A stretch of 64,000 nucleotides of DNA from Enterobacter hormaechei subsp. hoffmannii (lineage in GTDB: Bacteria; Pseudomonadota; Gammaproteobacteria; Enterobacterales; Enterobacteriaceae): contig NZ_CP017186.1 in assembly GCF_001729745.1 (NCBI RefSeq), forward strand, positions 2,790,001-2,854,000. Reading direction: 5' to 3'. The translations under genes and the position numbers were made by a program. The notes beneath the pieces were generated by a model that saw nothing but the letters and a program-made list of their open reading frames with translations, ran no database searches and was not told the origin of the DNA. The stretch's first letter is position 1; the number at the start of each line of letters is the position of its first letter. This document shows positions 24,819-34,401 of the stretch, one piece after another.

Positions 24819-27512
24819 TTAACCTTTCGTCGTGCGCCATCTCCGGGTAAGGACTTTTTCCGCTTCCACAATCATGAACATTGCGAACCCGATCAGGAAG
24901 GTAATGATCCAGTAGCGGAACGGCAGCGCTTCGGTACCGAACAACATCTGCATAAACGGCGCATAGACGATCAGAAGCTGAAGGGCCAGAAGTACGCCGC
25001 TCACGATCCATATGCCCTTGTTAGCCAGCAGACCTTTACTCAGGGAGAAGCCGTCGGTGACGCGGCAGTTGAGCATGTAAAACCACTGGGCAGTGACCAG
25101 CGTTTGCAGCAACACGGTGCGGATGAACTCCGCCGAGTAACCGCGCGGTTGCAGCCAGGCCTCCAGCACAAAGGCGCTGATGGCAATCATCAGGCCGACA
25201 AACACCACGCGCCAGATGGCGTAACCGTCCATCACGTGCAGGTTAGACTTACGCGGCGGCCGGTTCATGATGTCCTTCTCACCCGCTTCAAACGCCAGAC
25301 CAAACGACAGCGTTGCCGAGGTTGCCATGTTCATCCACAGGATCAGTACCGGTGTTAACGGGATCAGGTTCCCCGCCAGCAGGGCAATAATGATCAGCAG
25401 GGCCTGGGCGATGTTGCTCGGGATAACGAACAGAATGGTCTTTTTCAGGTTGTCGTAGACCCGACGCCCTTCATGGACCGCCCGGGCAATGGTGGCAAAG
25501 TTATCATCCGTTAACACCATATCGGCGGCTTCTTTGGTGACTTCAGTACCTTTGATCCCCATCGCGATGCCGACATCCGCCCGCTTCAGCGCAGGCGCAT
25601 CGTTCACGCCGTCCCCGGTCATCCCGACCACTTCCTGCTTACTTTGCAGCGCCTGCACCAGACGGAATTTATCTTCCGGGCTGGTTCGGGCAAAGATATC
25701 GTATTTTTGCGCCGCCTCGCTCAGCTGGTGGTCGTCCATCGCCTCCAGTTCGCGCCCGGTAATGGCGCTCGCCGCGTTGCCAATACCCAGCATCTGACCA
25801 ATGCTCATCGCCGTTTGTGGATGATCCCCGGTAATCATTTTCACGCGAATGCCCGCCTGCAAGCAGTCGGCAATGGCCGAAATGGCTTCGGGGCGCGGGG
25901 GATCCATCATGCCCGCAATGCCGAGCAGTATGACCCCCTCTTGCAGATCCGCATGTGTCAGCTCGCGCTGCCCGCTGGCGGCCGGTTTCCAGGCCGCAGC
26001 CACCATGCGCAATCCCTCGCGCGCATACTCTTCAATCTTCTCTTCCCAATAGTGCAGGTTGAACGGCTCCAGCCCGTTTTGAGTCTGCTGGTGCTGGCAA
26101 AGACGAAAAAGGACGTCCGGCGCACCGGTGATTAACATCACCTCTTCGTCGCCCAGGCGATAAAGGGTGGACATGTATTTATATTGCGAATCGAATGGGA
26201 TTTTACTGCGCAATTCGGCGTCAATTGGCGGAAGCGGGATTTTTGCCGCCAGCACCTTCAGCGCGCCTTCGGTGGGCCCGCCGGTGATTTTCCACAGCCC
26301 TTGCTCATCTTTGATCAACTGACTGTCATTACAGAGATCGACGGTGCGCAGATAGCGCTCCAGCACAGACCCCTGGGTCACGGTTACCGGTGTTGGATCG
26401 TCAACAGGGTGAATATTGCCCACCGGCTCGTAGCTGTCTCCCTCCACGCGGTAGGTGGTGTCCGCGGTAATCACCGCTTTTACCGTCATCTCATTCATGG
26501 TCAGGGTGCCGGTTTTATCCGAGCAGATCACCGTCATCGCCCCCAGCGTTTCCACGGTAGGCAGCTTGCGAATAATCGCCTTGCGACGCGCCATCGCCTG
26601 CACGCCCAGCGAGAGGATGATAGAGATAATGGCCGGTAAACCTTCCGGCACCGCCGCCACCGCAAGGCTAATCAGCGACAGCACCAGCTCTGAAACGGGC
26701 ATATCGCGGAAGATAAGACTGAAAACGAACAGCGCCAGCATCATCACCAGAATGGTGATAAAAATGGTCTTGCCGAGCTTGTCCATTTGCACCATCAACG
26801 GGGTACGGTGTTTTTCAATGTCCGACATCATCTGGTTGATATGGCCGAGTTCGGTCTCCCCCCCGGTCGCCACCACCAGCCCTTTTCCCCCGCCGGAGCT
26901 GACGGTGGTGCCAGAATAAAGCAGGTTGTAACGGTCGCCTAACGGCAACTCCCCGTGGAGCGCATCGCTGCTTTTCTCCACTACCGTGGATTCGCCGGTA
27001 AGAATAGCTTCTTCCACCCGCAGGTTGTGCGCCTCTATTACGCGAAGGTCGGCAGGAATGCGATCCCCGGCGCGTATCACCACGATATCTCCCGGCACCA
27101 GCGCTGTCGTCGGGATAGTTTCATGGTTGCCCTGCCGGATGACCACAGCCTCGCTGGAGAGCATATTACGAATGCTTTGCAGCGATTTCTCCGCATTGCT
27201 CTCCTGAATATGTCCAATCAGGGCGTTGATGATGGCCACCCCAAGAATGACAAACATATCCACCCAGTGTCCCATTATCAGCTTCAGCAGCGCCGCCGCC
27301 AGAAGGACGTAAATAAGGACATCGTTGAAATGGGCCAGAAAGCGCAGCCAGCCAGGTTTACCCGGTTTTTGCGGTAAGGCATTTTCACCGTATTTTTCCA
27401 GTCTGGCGGTGGCTTCTGCACTGGTAAGTCCGTCCAGGCTGGATTGGATATTTGTCAGGGTTTCATCAACGGTCTGTTGATAATACGGATGGTGAGGCTT
27501 TTCTGTTATCAT
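24819..27512 (-). CDS. P2-type cation-transporting ATPase with non-canonical M6
   Basis: This 897-residue inner-membrane P-type ATPase has all catalytic motifs: TGES (172-175) in the actuator domain, the phosphorylated Asp332 in [16 protein letters not shown] (561-568) and TGDGVNDAP (632-640). The M4 motif AAVPEGLPA, with its ion-binding Glu, places it in the calcium/sodium-potassium (P2) group. In M6, however, the region [17 protein letters not shown] (726-742) has Asn and Ser where SERCA and Na,K pumps have acidic ligands, as in the mycobacterial CtpF-like branch. The transported ion is therefore uncertain. The gene lies 47 bases downstream of a UspA-family gene on the same strand, suggesting a stress-linked operon. 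Confidence 0.9.
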   Translation of the reverse strand: MITEKPHHPYYQQTVDETLTNIQSSLDGLTSAEATARLEKYGENALPQKPGKPGWLRFLAHFNDVLIYVLLAAALLKLIMGHWVDMFVILGVAIINALIGHIQESNAEKSLQSIRNMLSSEAVVIRQGNHETIPTTALVPGDIVVIRAGDRIPADLRVIEAHNLRVEEAILTGESTVVEKSSDALHGELPLGDRYNLLYSGTTVSSGGGKGLVVATGGETELGHINQMMSDIEKHRTPLMVQMDKLGKTIFITILVMMLALFVFSLIFRDMPVSELVLSLISLAVAAVPEGLPAIISIILSLGVQAMARRKAIIRKLPTVETLGAMTVICSDKTGTLTMNEMTVKAVITADTTYRVEGDSYEPVGNIHPVDDPTPVTVTQGSVLERYLRTVDLCNDSQLIKDEQGLWKITGGPTEGALKVLAAKIPLPPIDAELRSKIPFDSQYKYMSTLYRLGDEEVMLITGAPDVLFRLCQHQQTQNGLEPFNLHYWEEKIEEYAREGLRMVAAAWKPAASGQRELTHADLQEGVILLGIAGMMDPPRPEAISAIADCLQAGIRVKMITGDHPQTAMSIGQMLGIGNAASAITGRELEAMDDHQLSEAAQKYDIFARTSPEDKFRLVQALQSKQEVVGMTGDGVNDAPALKRADVGIAMGIKGTEVTKEAADMVLTDDNFATIARAVHEGRRVYDNLKKTILFVIPSNIAQALLIIIALLAGNLIPLTPVLILWMNMATSATLSFGLAFEAGEKDIMNRPPRKSNLHVMDGYAIWRVVFVGLMIAISAFVLEAWLQPRGYSAEFIRTVLLQTLVTAQWFYMLNCRVTDGFSLSKGLLANKGIWIVSGVLLALQLLIVYAPFMQMLFGTEALPFRYWIITFLIGFAMFMIVEAEKVLTRRWRTTKG

Positions 27513-27559
27513 CGTTCCTTCCTCGGGTTCTTTTCAGAAATCACCTTGCTTTCATGTCA

Positions 27560-27991
27560 TTAACGAATAACGAAAACAGGAACATGTGCATAACGAACGA
27601 TACTCGCCGCCTCTGACCCTAATAAATGGGTTTGAATATTGGGATTGCGCGACCCCACAATAATCGCGCCGACGTTAAGTTCATCCGCCAGTTTGATTAC
27701 CTCATCACGTATATTCCCGCTGCGAACATGTAGATGGACATTTGCTTCCGGCAGGCTGATTTTTTTTACCAGCGCGGCCAGTTTTTCTTTAGCATTATTA
27801 ATCATATATTCATCCATCTTTCTCGCGTCTGCAATAAAACCGCGGGTCAGTTCCGCCGAGAACTTTGGCATAACGTACAGCAGATGGACATTACCCGATG
27901 CGCTTTGCGCCAGGAATTGGGCATGCTGTAGCGCTTTATCAGACAACGCTGTTTCGTATACATCCACCGGCACCAGAATCGTTTTATACAT
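27560..27991 (-). CDS. UspA-family universal stress protein
   Basis: A 143-residue cytoplasmic protein with the universal stress fold: the N-terminal beta strand MYKTILVPVDVYE and the nucleotide-binding C-terminal pattern in IIVGSRNPNIQTHLLGSEAA followed by VPVFVIR. It resembles UspF/UspG more than UspA. I chose ATG 27991 because AAAAGGA stands eight bases upstream; the frame is open to 28018. It precedes the P-type ATPase gene by 47 bases and is probably the first gene of a two-gene unit. ATP binding is likely; its stimulus is unknown. Confidence 0.9.
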   Translation of the reverse strand: MYKTILVPVDVYETALSDKALQHAQFLAQSASGNVHLLYVMPKFSAELTRGFIADARKMDEYMINNAKEKLAALVKKISLPEANVHLHVRSGNIRDEVIKLADELNVGAIIVGSRNPNIQTHLLGSEAASIVRYAHVPVFVIR

Positions 27992-28296
27992 ATCAAGCAT
28001 CCTTTTTATAACCAACACAACAGTGAGTGAATCAGGAGAGATCGCATCAAACCCATGGGTACAGGCGTGAATGCCTTTTACGGAAAAAAGGAATGGATGC
28101 TATTAAACGTAGCACAGGAATATCAGGATGTTATTCAAAGGGGATACGCTATCGTATCGCTTGTTTCGCCTGAGTATGTCACGCCACTAATAATGGTTAT
28201 TTAACATTTATTTATTCACCGACTATGCTCATAGTCAGACATGCAACACGTTCATTCTCATTATCCCGCGCCACCTTCAACCTCATGGAGGAATGC

Positions 28297-28407
28297 ATGT
28301 ACGGTTTAAGCCTGATTCGCCTTGGTTTGTTTATTGCGCTTGCCATTATCGCCAGCACAGCAATCGGTTTATTTACCTATGTGGTCGTCTCGGCCCTGGC
28401 GGAATAG
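28297..28407 (+). CDS. Small single-pass membrane protein of 36 residues
   Basis: The ATG at 28297 follows a near-perfect ribosome-binding site GGAGG (28287-28291) at five-base spacing. The product opens MYGLSLIRLG and is dominated by one hydrophobic segment (about residues 11-34), with a single Arg near the N-terminus and a Glu at the end. I do not recognise the family. It is encoded 56 bases upstream of the RND adaptor gene on the same strand and could be a leader peptide or an accessory subunit of the pump. An in-frame ATG at 28285 is too close to the ribosome-binding site. Evidence for translation is the site and membrane-like composition only. Confidence 0.6.
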   Translation: MYGLSLIRLGLFIALAIIASTAIGLFTYVVVSALAE

Positions 28408-28463
28408 TGCCACCCCAGCATTGATGACGAAATAAATAAAACAATTATTATCAGGGGAATACT

Positions 28464-29549
28464 GTGAAGCGCTACCTCTCTCTTCTGCCTGCTGTTTTAT
28501 TGCTGCTGACGGCGTGCGACCCCAAACCCGACCGCGCCGCACCCCTGCCAAAAATGGTAAAAGTCACAGAGGTGGTCAAGGCCGGCAACGCGCAGCAGCG
28601 CGTATTTCCCGCGCGTATCGAATCCGGCGACGCCACCGATCTCGCGTTCAAACGTGCCGGGCAGATTGAGACTCTGGACATTCGCCAGGGTGCCGTTGTC
28701 AAACAGGGGCAACGGCTCGCCAGTCTTAACGATCGCGAAGCCCGGCAGCGTCTGAACGACAGGCAAACGGCGGCGACCCTGGCTCAGCGGCAATTCGACC
28801 GCTTCCAGACCCTGGCAGGACGCCAGGCCGTGTCGAAGGCCGAGATGGATGTCCAGCGCGCAAACCGCGATTCTGCAAACGCCGCGCTTCAGATTGCACG
28901 CGAAGAATTGAGTCAGATGACGCTCGTCGCCCCCTTTAGCGGGACAGCGGCCAGCGTACATGTGCGAAATCATCAGGTCGTCTCAGCAGGCCAGCCCGTC
29001 GTCACATTGACCCGTACCGATCTGCTGGACGTGGTGTTCAGCCTTCCAGAGAACCTGTTTAACACCTTCGATATTCGCAATGCGCAATACAAACCGGTAG
29101 TGAGGATCAACGCCCTGCCCGGTCGCGAGTTTACCGCTGTGTACAAAGAGCACTCAGGCAGTAGCGACAGCAACACATTGACCTGGCAGGTGATTTTAAC
29201 CATGCCCCGCCCGGATGATTTTCCCGTCGTGGGCGGCGTCAGCGGAACGGTCACCATCAATTTAACCAACCTACCGGCGGGCGTGGGCAGTGAGGCGCTG
29301 GTGGTGCCGGTTGAAGCGGTCTTTAACCCGGATAACCGCCCGCGCAATGAGCCACACGTCTGGGTGGTGACGGGCGAAGGCGATACGTTGCACCTGGAAG
29401 ATCGTAAGGTCAGCGTCGGGCAAGTCAGCGCTGAGGGGGTCGTCATCGTCGGTGGGCTTAAGGCGGGTGAACGCGTGGTGGCCGCAGGCGTTGGGGAGTT
29501 ACATCCCAACCAGCCGGTACGTATCTGGACGCGTGAACGGGGACTGTAA
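28464..29549 (+). CDS. RND efflux periplasmic adaptor lipoprotein
   Basis: The 361-residue product is a membrane-fusion protein with a lipoprotein signal (lipobox LLTAC, lipidated Cys18). It has the two lipoyl half-motifs AGQIETLDIRQGAVVKQGQRL and APFSGTAASVHVRNHQVV flanking a short coiled-coil hairpin (about residues 90-150), then beta-barrel and membrane-proximal domains. It starts at GTG 28464 after CAGGGGAA. Its last base overlaps the ATG of the permease gene, so the two are translationally coupled. No outer-membrane channel is encoded here; TolC is the likely partner. Substrates are unknown. Confidence 0.9.
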   Translation: MKRYLSLLPAVLLLLTACDPKPDRAAPLPKMVKVTEVVKAGNAQQRVFPARIESGDATDLAFKRAGQIETLDIRQGAVVKQGQRLASLNDREARQRLNDRQTAATLAQRQFDRFQTLAGRQAVSKAEMDVQRANRDSANAALQIAREELSQMTLVAPFSGTAASVHVRNHQVVSAGQPVVTLTRTDLLDVVFSLPENLFNTFDIRNAQYKPVVRINALPGREFTAVYKEHSGSSDSNTLTWQVILTMPRPDDFPVVGGVSGTVTINLTNLPAGVGSEALVVPVEAVFNPDNRPRNEPHVWVVTGEGDTLHLEDRKVSVGQVSAEGVVIVGGLKAGERVVAAGVGELHPNQPVRIWTRERGL

Positions 29550-32500
29550 TGGATATCTCTCGTCAGTTTATCAGCAACCCGGTTCGCGTCTGGCTGACTA
29601 TTCTGCTGCTGGGCGTAGGTGGCATTATTGCCCTGTTGAACATCGGCAGACTGGAAGATCCGGCGTTTACCATCAAAACGGCGGTGGTAATCACTCATTA
29701 TCCGGGCGCGTCGGCGCAGCAGGTTGAGGAAGAGGTCACCCTGCCGCTGGAAAACGCGCTTCAGCAGTTACCTTACCTGGATAACGTCAGCTCCATCTCC
29801 TCCAGCGGCCTGTCGCAGATCACGGTCAATATAGCCTCGCGCTACCACTCAAATGCGCTGCCGCAAATCTGGGATGAACTGCGTCGCCGGGTGGGAGATG
29901 CCGCCCGACAGTTTCCACCGGGGGTAGTGACCCCGTTTGTGAATGACGATTTTGGCGATGTGTTCGGCTTTTTCTTTGCCATTTCCGGCGATGAATTCAG
30001 CAATCCGGAACTGGTCCGGTATGCCGAGCAGCTGCGCCGGGAGTTGGTCCTCGTGCCGGGCGTGGGCAAAGTGGCCATCGGCGGAGCCCTCACCCAGCAG
30101 ATTAACGTGGACATTTCTCTGAGCAAAATGGCCGCGCGCGGGATTACGCTTAACCAGCTTTCTGCCCAGCTCAGCAGGCTGAACGTGGTTTCCAGCGCGG
30201 GAGAGATCCCCTCCGGTACTGAGTCAATTCGTCTGCATCCTACCGGTGAATTCGAAAGTATTGACGAGCTGGCCGATCTCATCGTGACCCCGCCCGGCGT
30301 TGGGGCGGCTACCCGCTTACGGGATATTGCCACCCTGTCACGCGGGCTGGATGCGTCCCCTGCCAGCATCTACCATGCCAACGGCAGAAAAGCCGTCACC
30401 ATGGGCGTCTCCTTTATCCCCGGCGTTAACGTGATCGACGTGGGACATGCCCTGGAGGCGAAGCTTGAGCAGATGTCAGCCGAGAAACCGGCAGGTATCC
30501 ACATCGACCTGTTTTACGATCAGGCGGCGGAGGTCGGGCATTCCGTCAACGGATTTATCATTAATTTCCTGATGGCGCTGGCGATTGTCGTCGGTGTGTT
30601 GCTGATCTTTATGGGCTTACGCAGCGGGCTCATTATCGCCTTTTCCCTCGCGCTCAACGTGCTGGGCACGCTGCTGATCATGTATCTCTGGGGCATAGAA
30701 CTACAGCGTATTTCACTGGGGGCGCTGATCATCGCCCTCAGTATGCTGGTCGATAACGCCATCGTGGTTGTCGAAGGGGTACTGATAGCCCGGCAGCAGG
30801 GCTCGCCCCTGCTTAACGCCATTAACGCGATTATTCGCCGCTCTGCGCTGCCGCTGCTGGGTGCGACGGTCATCGCCATCCTGGCTTTTGCGCCCGTCGG
30901 GCTGTCACAGGATTCCACCGGCGAATACTGTAAGTCGCTGTTTCAGGTGCTGTTGATTTCGCTGATGCTGAGCTGGTTCTCAGCCCTCACCATTACGCCG
31001 GTGCTGATTAAATGGTGGCTGTTTAAACATGACGCTGCACCGCCAGACGCCGACGAAACGGATCCCTACGACAAACGCATCTATCGGATCTACCGGGGTT
31101 TGCTCAATGCACTGTTACGGCGTAAAGCGCCAACGCTGATGGTGATGGCCGCACTGCTGGCTGCCGCCATCTGGGGCTTTGGCTCGGTGCGGCAGAACTT
31201 CTTCCCCTCTTCCAGTACGCCAATTTTCTTTGTTGATCTCTGGCTCCCTTACGGGACCGACATTAACTGGACCGAGAAGATGACCGGCGATATCGAGAAA
31301 ACCATTAACGGCCAGCCTGGTGTGGAAACTACGGTCTCGACGATTGGTCAGGGAAGTATGCGATTTATTTTGACCTACAGCGGACAGCGGCAGTACAGCA
31401 ACTATGCACAAATCATGGTGAGAATGGACGACCAGCGTAACATCCCCGCCCTGACCCGCCACGTTGATGAGTACATCGCACGGAACTACCCGCAGGTTAA
31501 CGCCAGCACGAAACGGGTGATGTTTGGCCCCTCCGGTGACAGCGCCATTGAAATACGTATTAAGGGCCCCGATCCGGACAGGCTGCGTCTGATCGCCAGC
31601 CAGGTAGACAACATTCTTACGCGCGATCCGGCGACGGACAGCGTCAGGAACGACTGGCAAAACCGCAGCAAAGTGATCCGCCCGCAGTACGTCACCGCGC
31701 TCGGACGTGAGCTTGGCGTGGATAAGCAAGACGTCGATAACGCCCTGGAGATGAATTTCTCCGGCAGCCGGGCGGGACTGTACAGAGAAGGAAGCGACCT
31801 GTTACCCGTGGTGGTGCGCCCGCCGGAAAGTGAGCGGCTGGACGCCAATCACCTGAATAACGTCCTGGTCTGGAGCCAGACCCGGCAGCAGTATATTCCG
31901 CTGAGCAACGTCGTCAGCGGCTTCGCGCTGGAGTGGGAAGATCCGCTGATCCTGCGTCGCGACCGCTCGCGCGTGCTGACCGTGCAGACCGACCCTGACC
32001 CGCTAAGCCAGCAAACGTCCGGCGATATTCTCGCCCGCGTGAAGCCGCAAATAGATGCCCTGCCTCTGCCTCACGGCTACAGCATTGAATGGGGCGGGGA
32101 CGCGGAGAACTCCAGCGAAGCGCAGCAGGGGCTATTTACCACGCTGCCGCTCGGGTATCTGGTGATGTTTGTGATCACGGTGCTGATGTTCAGTTCGGTG
32201 AAAAACGCCGTCGCTATCTGGCTGACCGTGCCGCTGGCGCTGATCGGCGTTACGCCCGGTTTTTTACTTACCGGGATCCCCTTTGGCTTTATGGCACTGA
32301 TTGGCCTGCTGAGCCTGAGCGGGATGCTGATCCGCAACGGCATTGTGCTGGTGGAAGAGATAGAGCAGCAGAAAGCGCAGCAGGATCAGCACAGTGCGAT
32401 CGTTTACGCCGCCACGTCGCGCCTGCGTCCCATCCTGCTCACCGCCTTTACGACCGTGCTTGGCCTCGCCCCCCTGCTGCTGGATGTGTTCTTCCAGAGC

Positions 32501-32611
32501 ATGGCCGTTGTGATTATGTTTGGGCTTGGGTTTGCTACAATCCTGACGCTGCTGGTACTCCCCGTAATTTACGCGTGTTTTCATCGTAAGGACGAAGCTG
32601 AACAACAATGA
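29549..32611 (+). CDS. RND efflux permease, HAE-1-like
   Basis: This 1020-residue proton-driven exporter has the RND layout: a first transmembrane helix, a large periplasmic loop, helices 2-7 (about residues 335-545), a second loop and helices 8-12. In TM4 the proton-relay pair of AcrB (Asp407-Asp408) is LVDNAIVVVEG here, retaining only the first Asp. In TM10, the AcrB Lys940 position is Arg (LIRNGIVLVEE). Single-Asp relays occur in other RND pumps, so this is probably active. Start overlaps the adaptor stop by one base; its own stop overlaps the next gene by four (ATGA). Confidence 0.93.
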   Translation: MDISRQFISNPVRVWLTILLLGVGGIIALLNIGRLEDPAFTIKTAVVITHYPGASAQQVEEEVTLPLENALQQLPYLDNVSSISSSGLSQITVNIASRYHSNALPQIWDELRRRVGDAARQFPPGVVTPFVNDDFGDVFGFFFAISGDEFSNPELVRYAEQLRRELVLVPGVGKVAIGGALTQQINVDISLSKMAARGITLNQLSAQLSRLNVVSSAGEIPSGTESIRLHPTGEFESIDELADLIVTPPGVGAATRLRDIATLSRGLDASPASIYHANGRKAVTMGVSFIPGVNVIDVGHALEAKLEQMSAEKPAGIHIDLFYDQAAEVGHSVNGFIINFLMALAIVVGVLLIFMGLRSGLIIAFSLALNVLGTLLIMYLWGIELQRISLGALIIALSMLVDNAIVVVEGVLIARQQGSPLLNAINAIIRRSALPLLGATVIAILAFAPVGLSQDSTGEYCKSLFQVLLISLMLSWFSALTITPVLIKWWLFKHDAAPPDADETDPYDKRIYRIYRGLLNALLRRKAPTLMVMAALLAAAIWGFGSVRQNFFPSSSTPIFFVDLWLPYGTDINWTEKMTGDIEKTINGQPGVETTVSTIGQGSMRFILTYSGQRQYSNYAQIMVRMDDQRNIPALTRHVDEYIARNYPQVNASTKRVMFGPSGDSAIEIRIKGPDPDRLRLIASQVDNILTRDPATDSVRNDWQNRSKVIRPQYVTALGRELGVDKQDVDNALEMNFSGSRAGLYREGSDLLPVVVRPPESERLDANHLNNVLVWSQTRQQYIPLSNVVSGFALEWEDPLILRRDRSRVLTVQTDPDPLSQQTSGDILARVKPQIDALPLPHGYSIEWGGDAENSSEAQQGLFTTLPLGYLVMFVITVLMFSSVKNAVAIWLTVPLALIGVTPGFLLTGIPFGFMALIGLLSLSGMLIRNGIVLVEEIEQQKAQQDQHSAIVYAATSRLRPILLTAFTTVLGLAPLLLDVFFQSMAVVIMFGLGFATILTLLVLPVIYACFHRKDEAEQQ

Positions 32612-33573
32612 ATGCGACAGGGCTGAACATCATCAAGACGCTGGGCTGTATGACGGCGGTCACCTTCTTCACCATCTACAACACCTGGGACCATTACGAT
32701 TATGACTATCACTGGATACTCGGTTTTTTAACCTTCATTTCGACCATCGCCACGCCGTTGTTTTTTGTGGTTGCAGGGTATCTGGATGGGCAATCCCGAC
32801 ACGGCACGCGCTGGCAGCTGGATAAGATCAAAAGCCTGGTGATCGTCTTTCTGTTCTGGGTAACCATTTACTACCTGTGGGAGCCCTATCAGCGCGGATA
32901 TCTGATCCAGCCTTGGTTCGTGTTCGCGTTTGTCGTGATTTACACTTTTCATCCGGCGGTGGAGTGGCTCAGCCAGCGGCGAACGCTGTTTTGCGGGGTG
33001 ATTGCCACCCTGCTGCTTTTCTCATACGGGTACGATTTGCTGTCAGCCCTCTATCCTGATGTCCACGTGCTTTCATTGTCGCCGCAGTATCGCCTGTGGA
33101 CGTGGCTGCTGTTTTATCTGACGGGGCAGCTCTTTTGCGATCCGCAGATTGCGGCGTGGATCGGCCGCAAAAATGTGGTCAGGGCAGCGGTGATTGCCAT
33201 ACCGTTTATCTATCTCTTCACGTGGTTTTACGAACGGCATTTCTTTTTTGCGCTATTTAAAGCGGACAGAAACGCCTTTATCCTCACCGGATCGCAAATC
33301 TACATCCTGATTATTGCCCTGGTGATTGCGGCCAACGGCGTACGTTTTCGCCGCAATGCGGAGTTTAAAGAGTCCGTGCTGGCCGCCATTAGCAAAACGA
33401 TGACCGGGGTCTATATCATGCACTACTCGGTGTTTCACCTGCTGACGGCGCTCATTCCGGTAACGTCCCTGAGCACCAAACTTGCTCTGATTGTGCTCAC
33501 CTTTGTTACGTCGGTCCTGTTTTCGCTGCTGATTCTGTCCAACGCAGTGGCCAAAAAAGTGATCACTCTTTAA
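32608..33573 (+). CDS. Membrane acyltransferase (acyltransferase-3 family), coupled to RND pump
   Basis: The 321-residue integral membrane protein has about ten hydrophobic segments and resembles the acyltransferase-3 family (OafA, WecH and YiaH relatives), including the late [14 protein letters not shown] segment. The usual N-terminal catalytic His-Asp motif is not clearly seen: the corresponding helix reads [22 protein letters not shown]. Its ATG overlaps the permease stop codon, so it is translated from the same transcript. Acetylation or acylation of an envelope glycan or lipid is inferred. Its stop overlaps that of the convergent pagP by four bases. Confidence 0.75.
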   Translation: MNATGLNIIKTLGCMTAVTFFTIYNTWDHYDYDYHWILGFLTFISTIATPLFFVVAGYLDGQSRHGTRWQLDKIKSLVIVFLFWVTIYYLWEPYQRGYLIQPWFVFAFVVIYTFHPAVEWLSQRRTLFCGVIATLLLFSYGYDLLSALYPDVHVLSLSPQYRLWTWLLFYLTGQLFCDPQIAAWIGRKNVVRAAVIAIPFIYLFTWFYERHFFFALFKADRNAFILTGSQIYILIIALVIAANGVRFRRNAEFKESVLAAISKTMTGVYIMHYSVFHLLTALIPVTSLSTKLALIVLTFVTSVLFSLLILSNAVAKKVITL

Positions 33574-34145
33574 AAGCCCAGGCGCAGCCAGGCAAACAGC
33601 ACGTTGCCGTTGTTGTAGGTTCCGGGAATATAGGTGAACTGTACGGTGACGCGCTTATATCCGGCAGAAAAAAGCGGGAAGATAAACGGCAGCGGGACAT
33701 AGTTAGCAAAGTCGTCGCGCGCGGTGATCCCCGCGGCGGCCCCCAGCCCCAGACGGAAATCTTTTGCGTTATCCAGATACCAGCCCTTTTCCCAGCCGTA
33801 GCCCATCGCGGGCTGCCACTCGTTATGTGAATCTTTAAACATCATGGCAAAGAGTGCGCTCCAGTTGCCCTCGTCGTTGTAGCGAGAAACGCCCAGTCCG
33901 CCGCCCCACGGCATTTCGTTGTAGTTATCCGTTTTCTCTTTGTCATACATAAAGCGGGCATGCCAGCTCAGAAACGGCAGGTAGAGATCGTAACGATCTG
34001 GCTGCTCCCAGGTCTGGGAAATATCGTCTGTTACCGCATCCCACCAGCGGTGGATGCGCTGTTCGCCGTAGACTTTTGGCTCCGCATGCAGCGGCGAAGC
34101 CACCAAAAATAGGACTACCCAGAGTGCAGGAAAGAGGCGTTGCAT
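33570..34145 (-). CDS. pagP: Lipid A palmitoyltransferase PagP
   Basis: PagP moves a palmitate chain from phospholipid to lipid A in the outer membrane, which raises resistance to antimicrobial peptides. The 191-residue product has a signal peptide (cleaved near SPLHA-E), the amphipathic N-terminal helix and an eight-stranded barrel. His62, Asp105 and Ser106 correspond in spacing to the catalytic His33, Asp76 and Ser77 of mature E. coli PagP, in [13 protein letters not shown] and FKDSHNEW. The mature N-terminus is about eight residues longer than in E. coli. The setting beside an efflux pump differs from the usual cspE/crcB neighbourhood. One PhoP-like half-site (34189-34194) lies upstream, too weak to call. 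Confidence 0.93.
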   Translation of the reverse strand: MQRLFPALWVVLFLVASPLHAEPKVYGEQRIHRWWDAVTDDISQTWEQPDRYDLYLPFLSWHARFMYDKEKTDNYNEMPWGGGLGVSRYNDEGNWSALFAMMFKDSHNEWQPAMGYGWEKGWYLDNAKDFRLGLGAAAGITARDDFANYVPLPFIFPLFSAGYKRVTVQFTYIPGTYNNGNVLFAWLRLGF

Positions 34146-34401
34146 CGTTATTCCCTCAGCTTACGTCACACAGCGATCATTATTACTGTAAACCATTCAG
34201 CCCTAACCGGAGCCAAACAGGCTGATTTATATTGGGACCCGATAAGATGAAATTTATTGATTCTGCGCTTTCAGGAAAGATAAAAACGTTTTCTCAGGCC
34301 GTCTGTCGCGGTAGTCTCATACGTTCCGTCAATATGACGGCTGCAACGTGAGTGACCTTTTCTTATACCAATAATTAAAAATCAGTACAGACAGGACAAC
34401 T

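Noticed and set aside
28225..28296. N-terminal extension of the 36-residue membrane protein
   Set aside because: The upstream in-frame ATG codons lack ribosome-binding sites, whereas GGAGG precedes ATG 28297 at ideal spacing.
34189..34194. PhoP box upstream of pagP (GGTTTA on the minus strand)
   Set aside because: Only one half-site is intact; the other GGTTA-like half is eight bases away rather than five, so the direct-repeat spacing is wrong.
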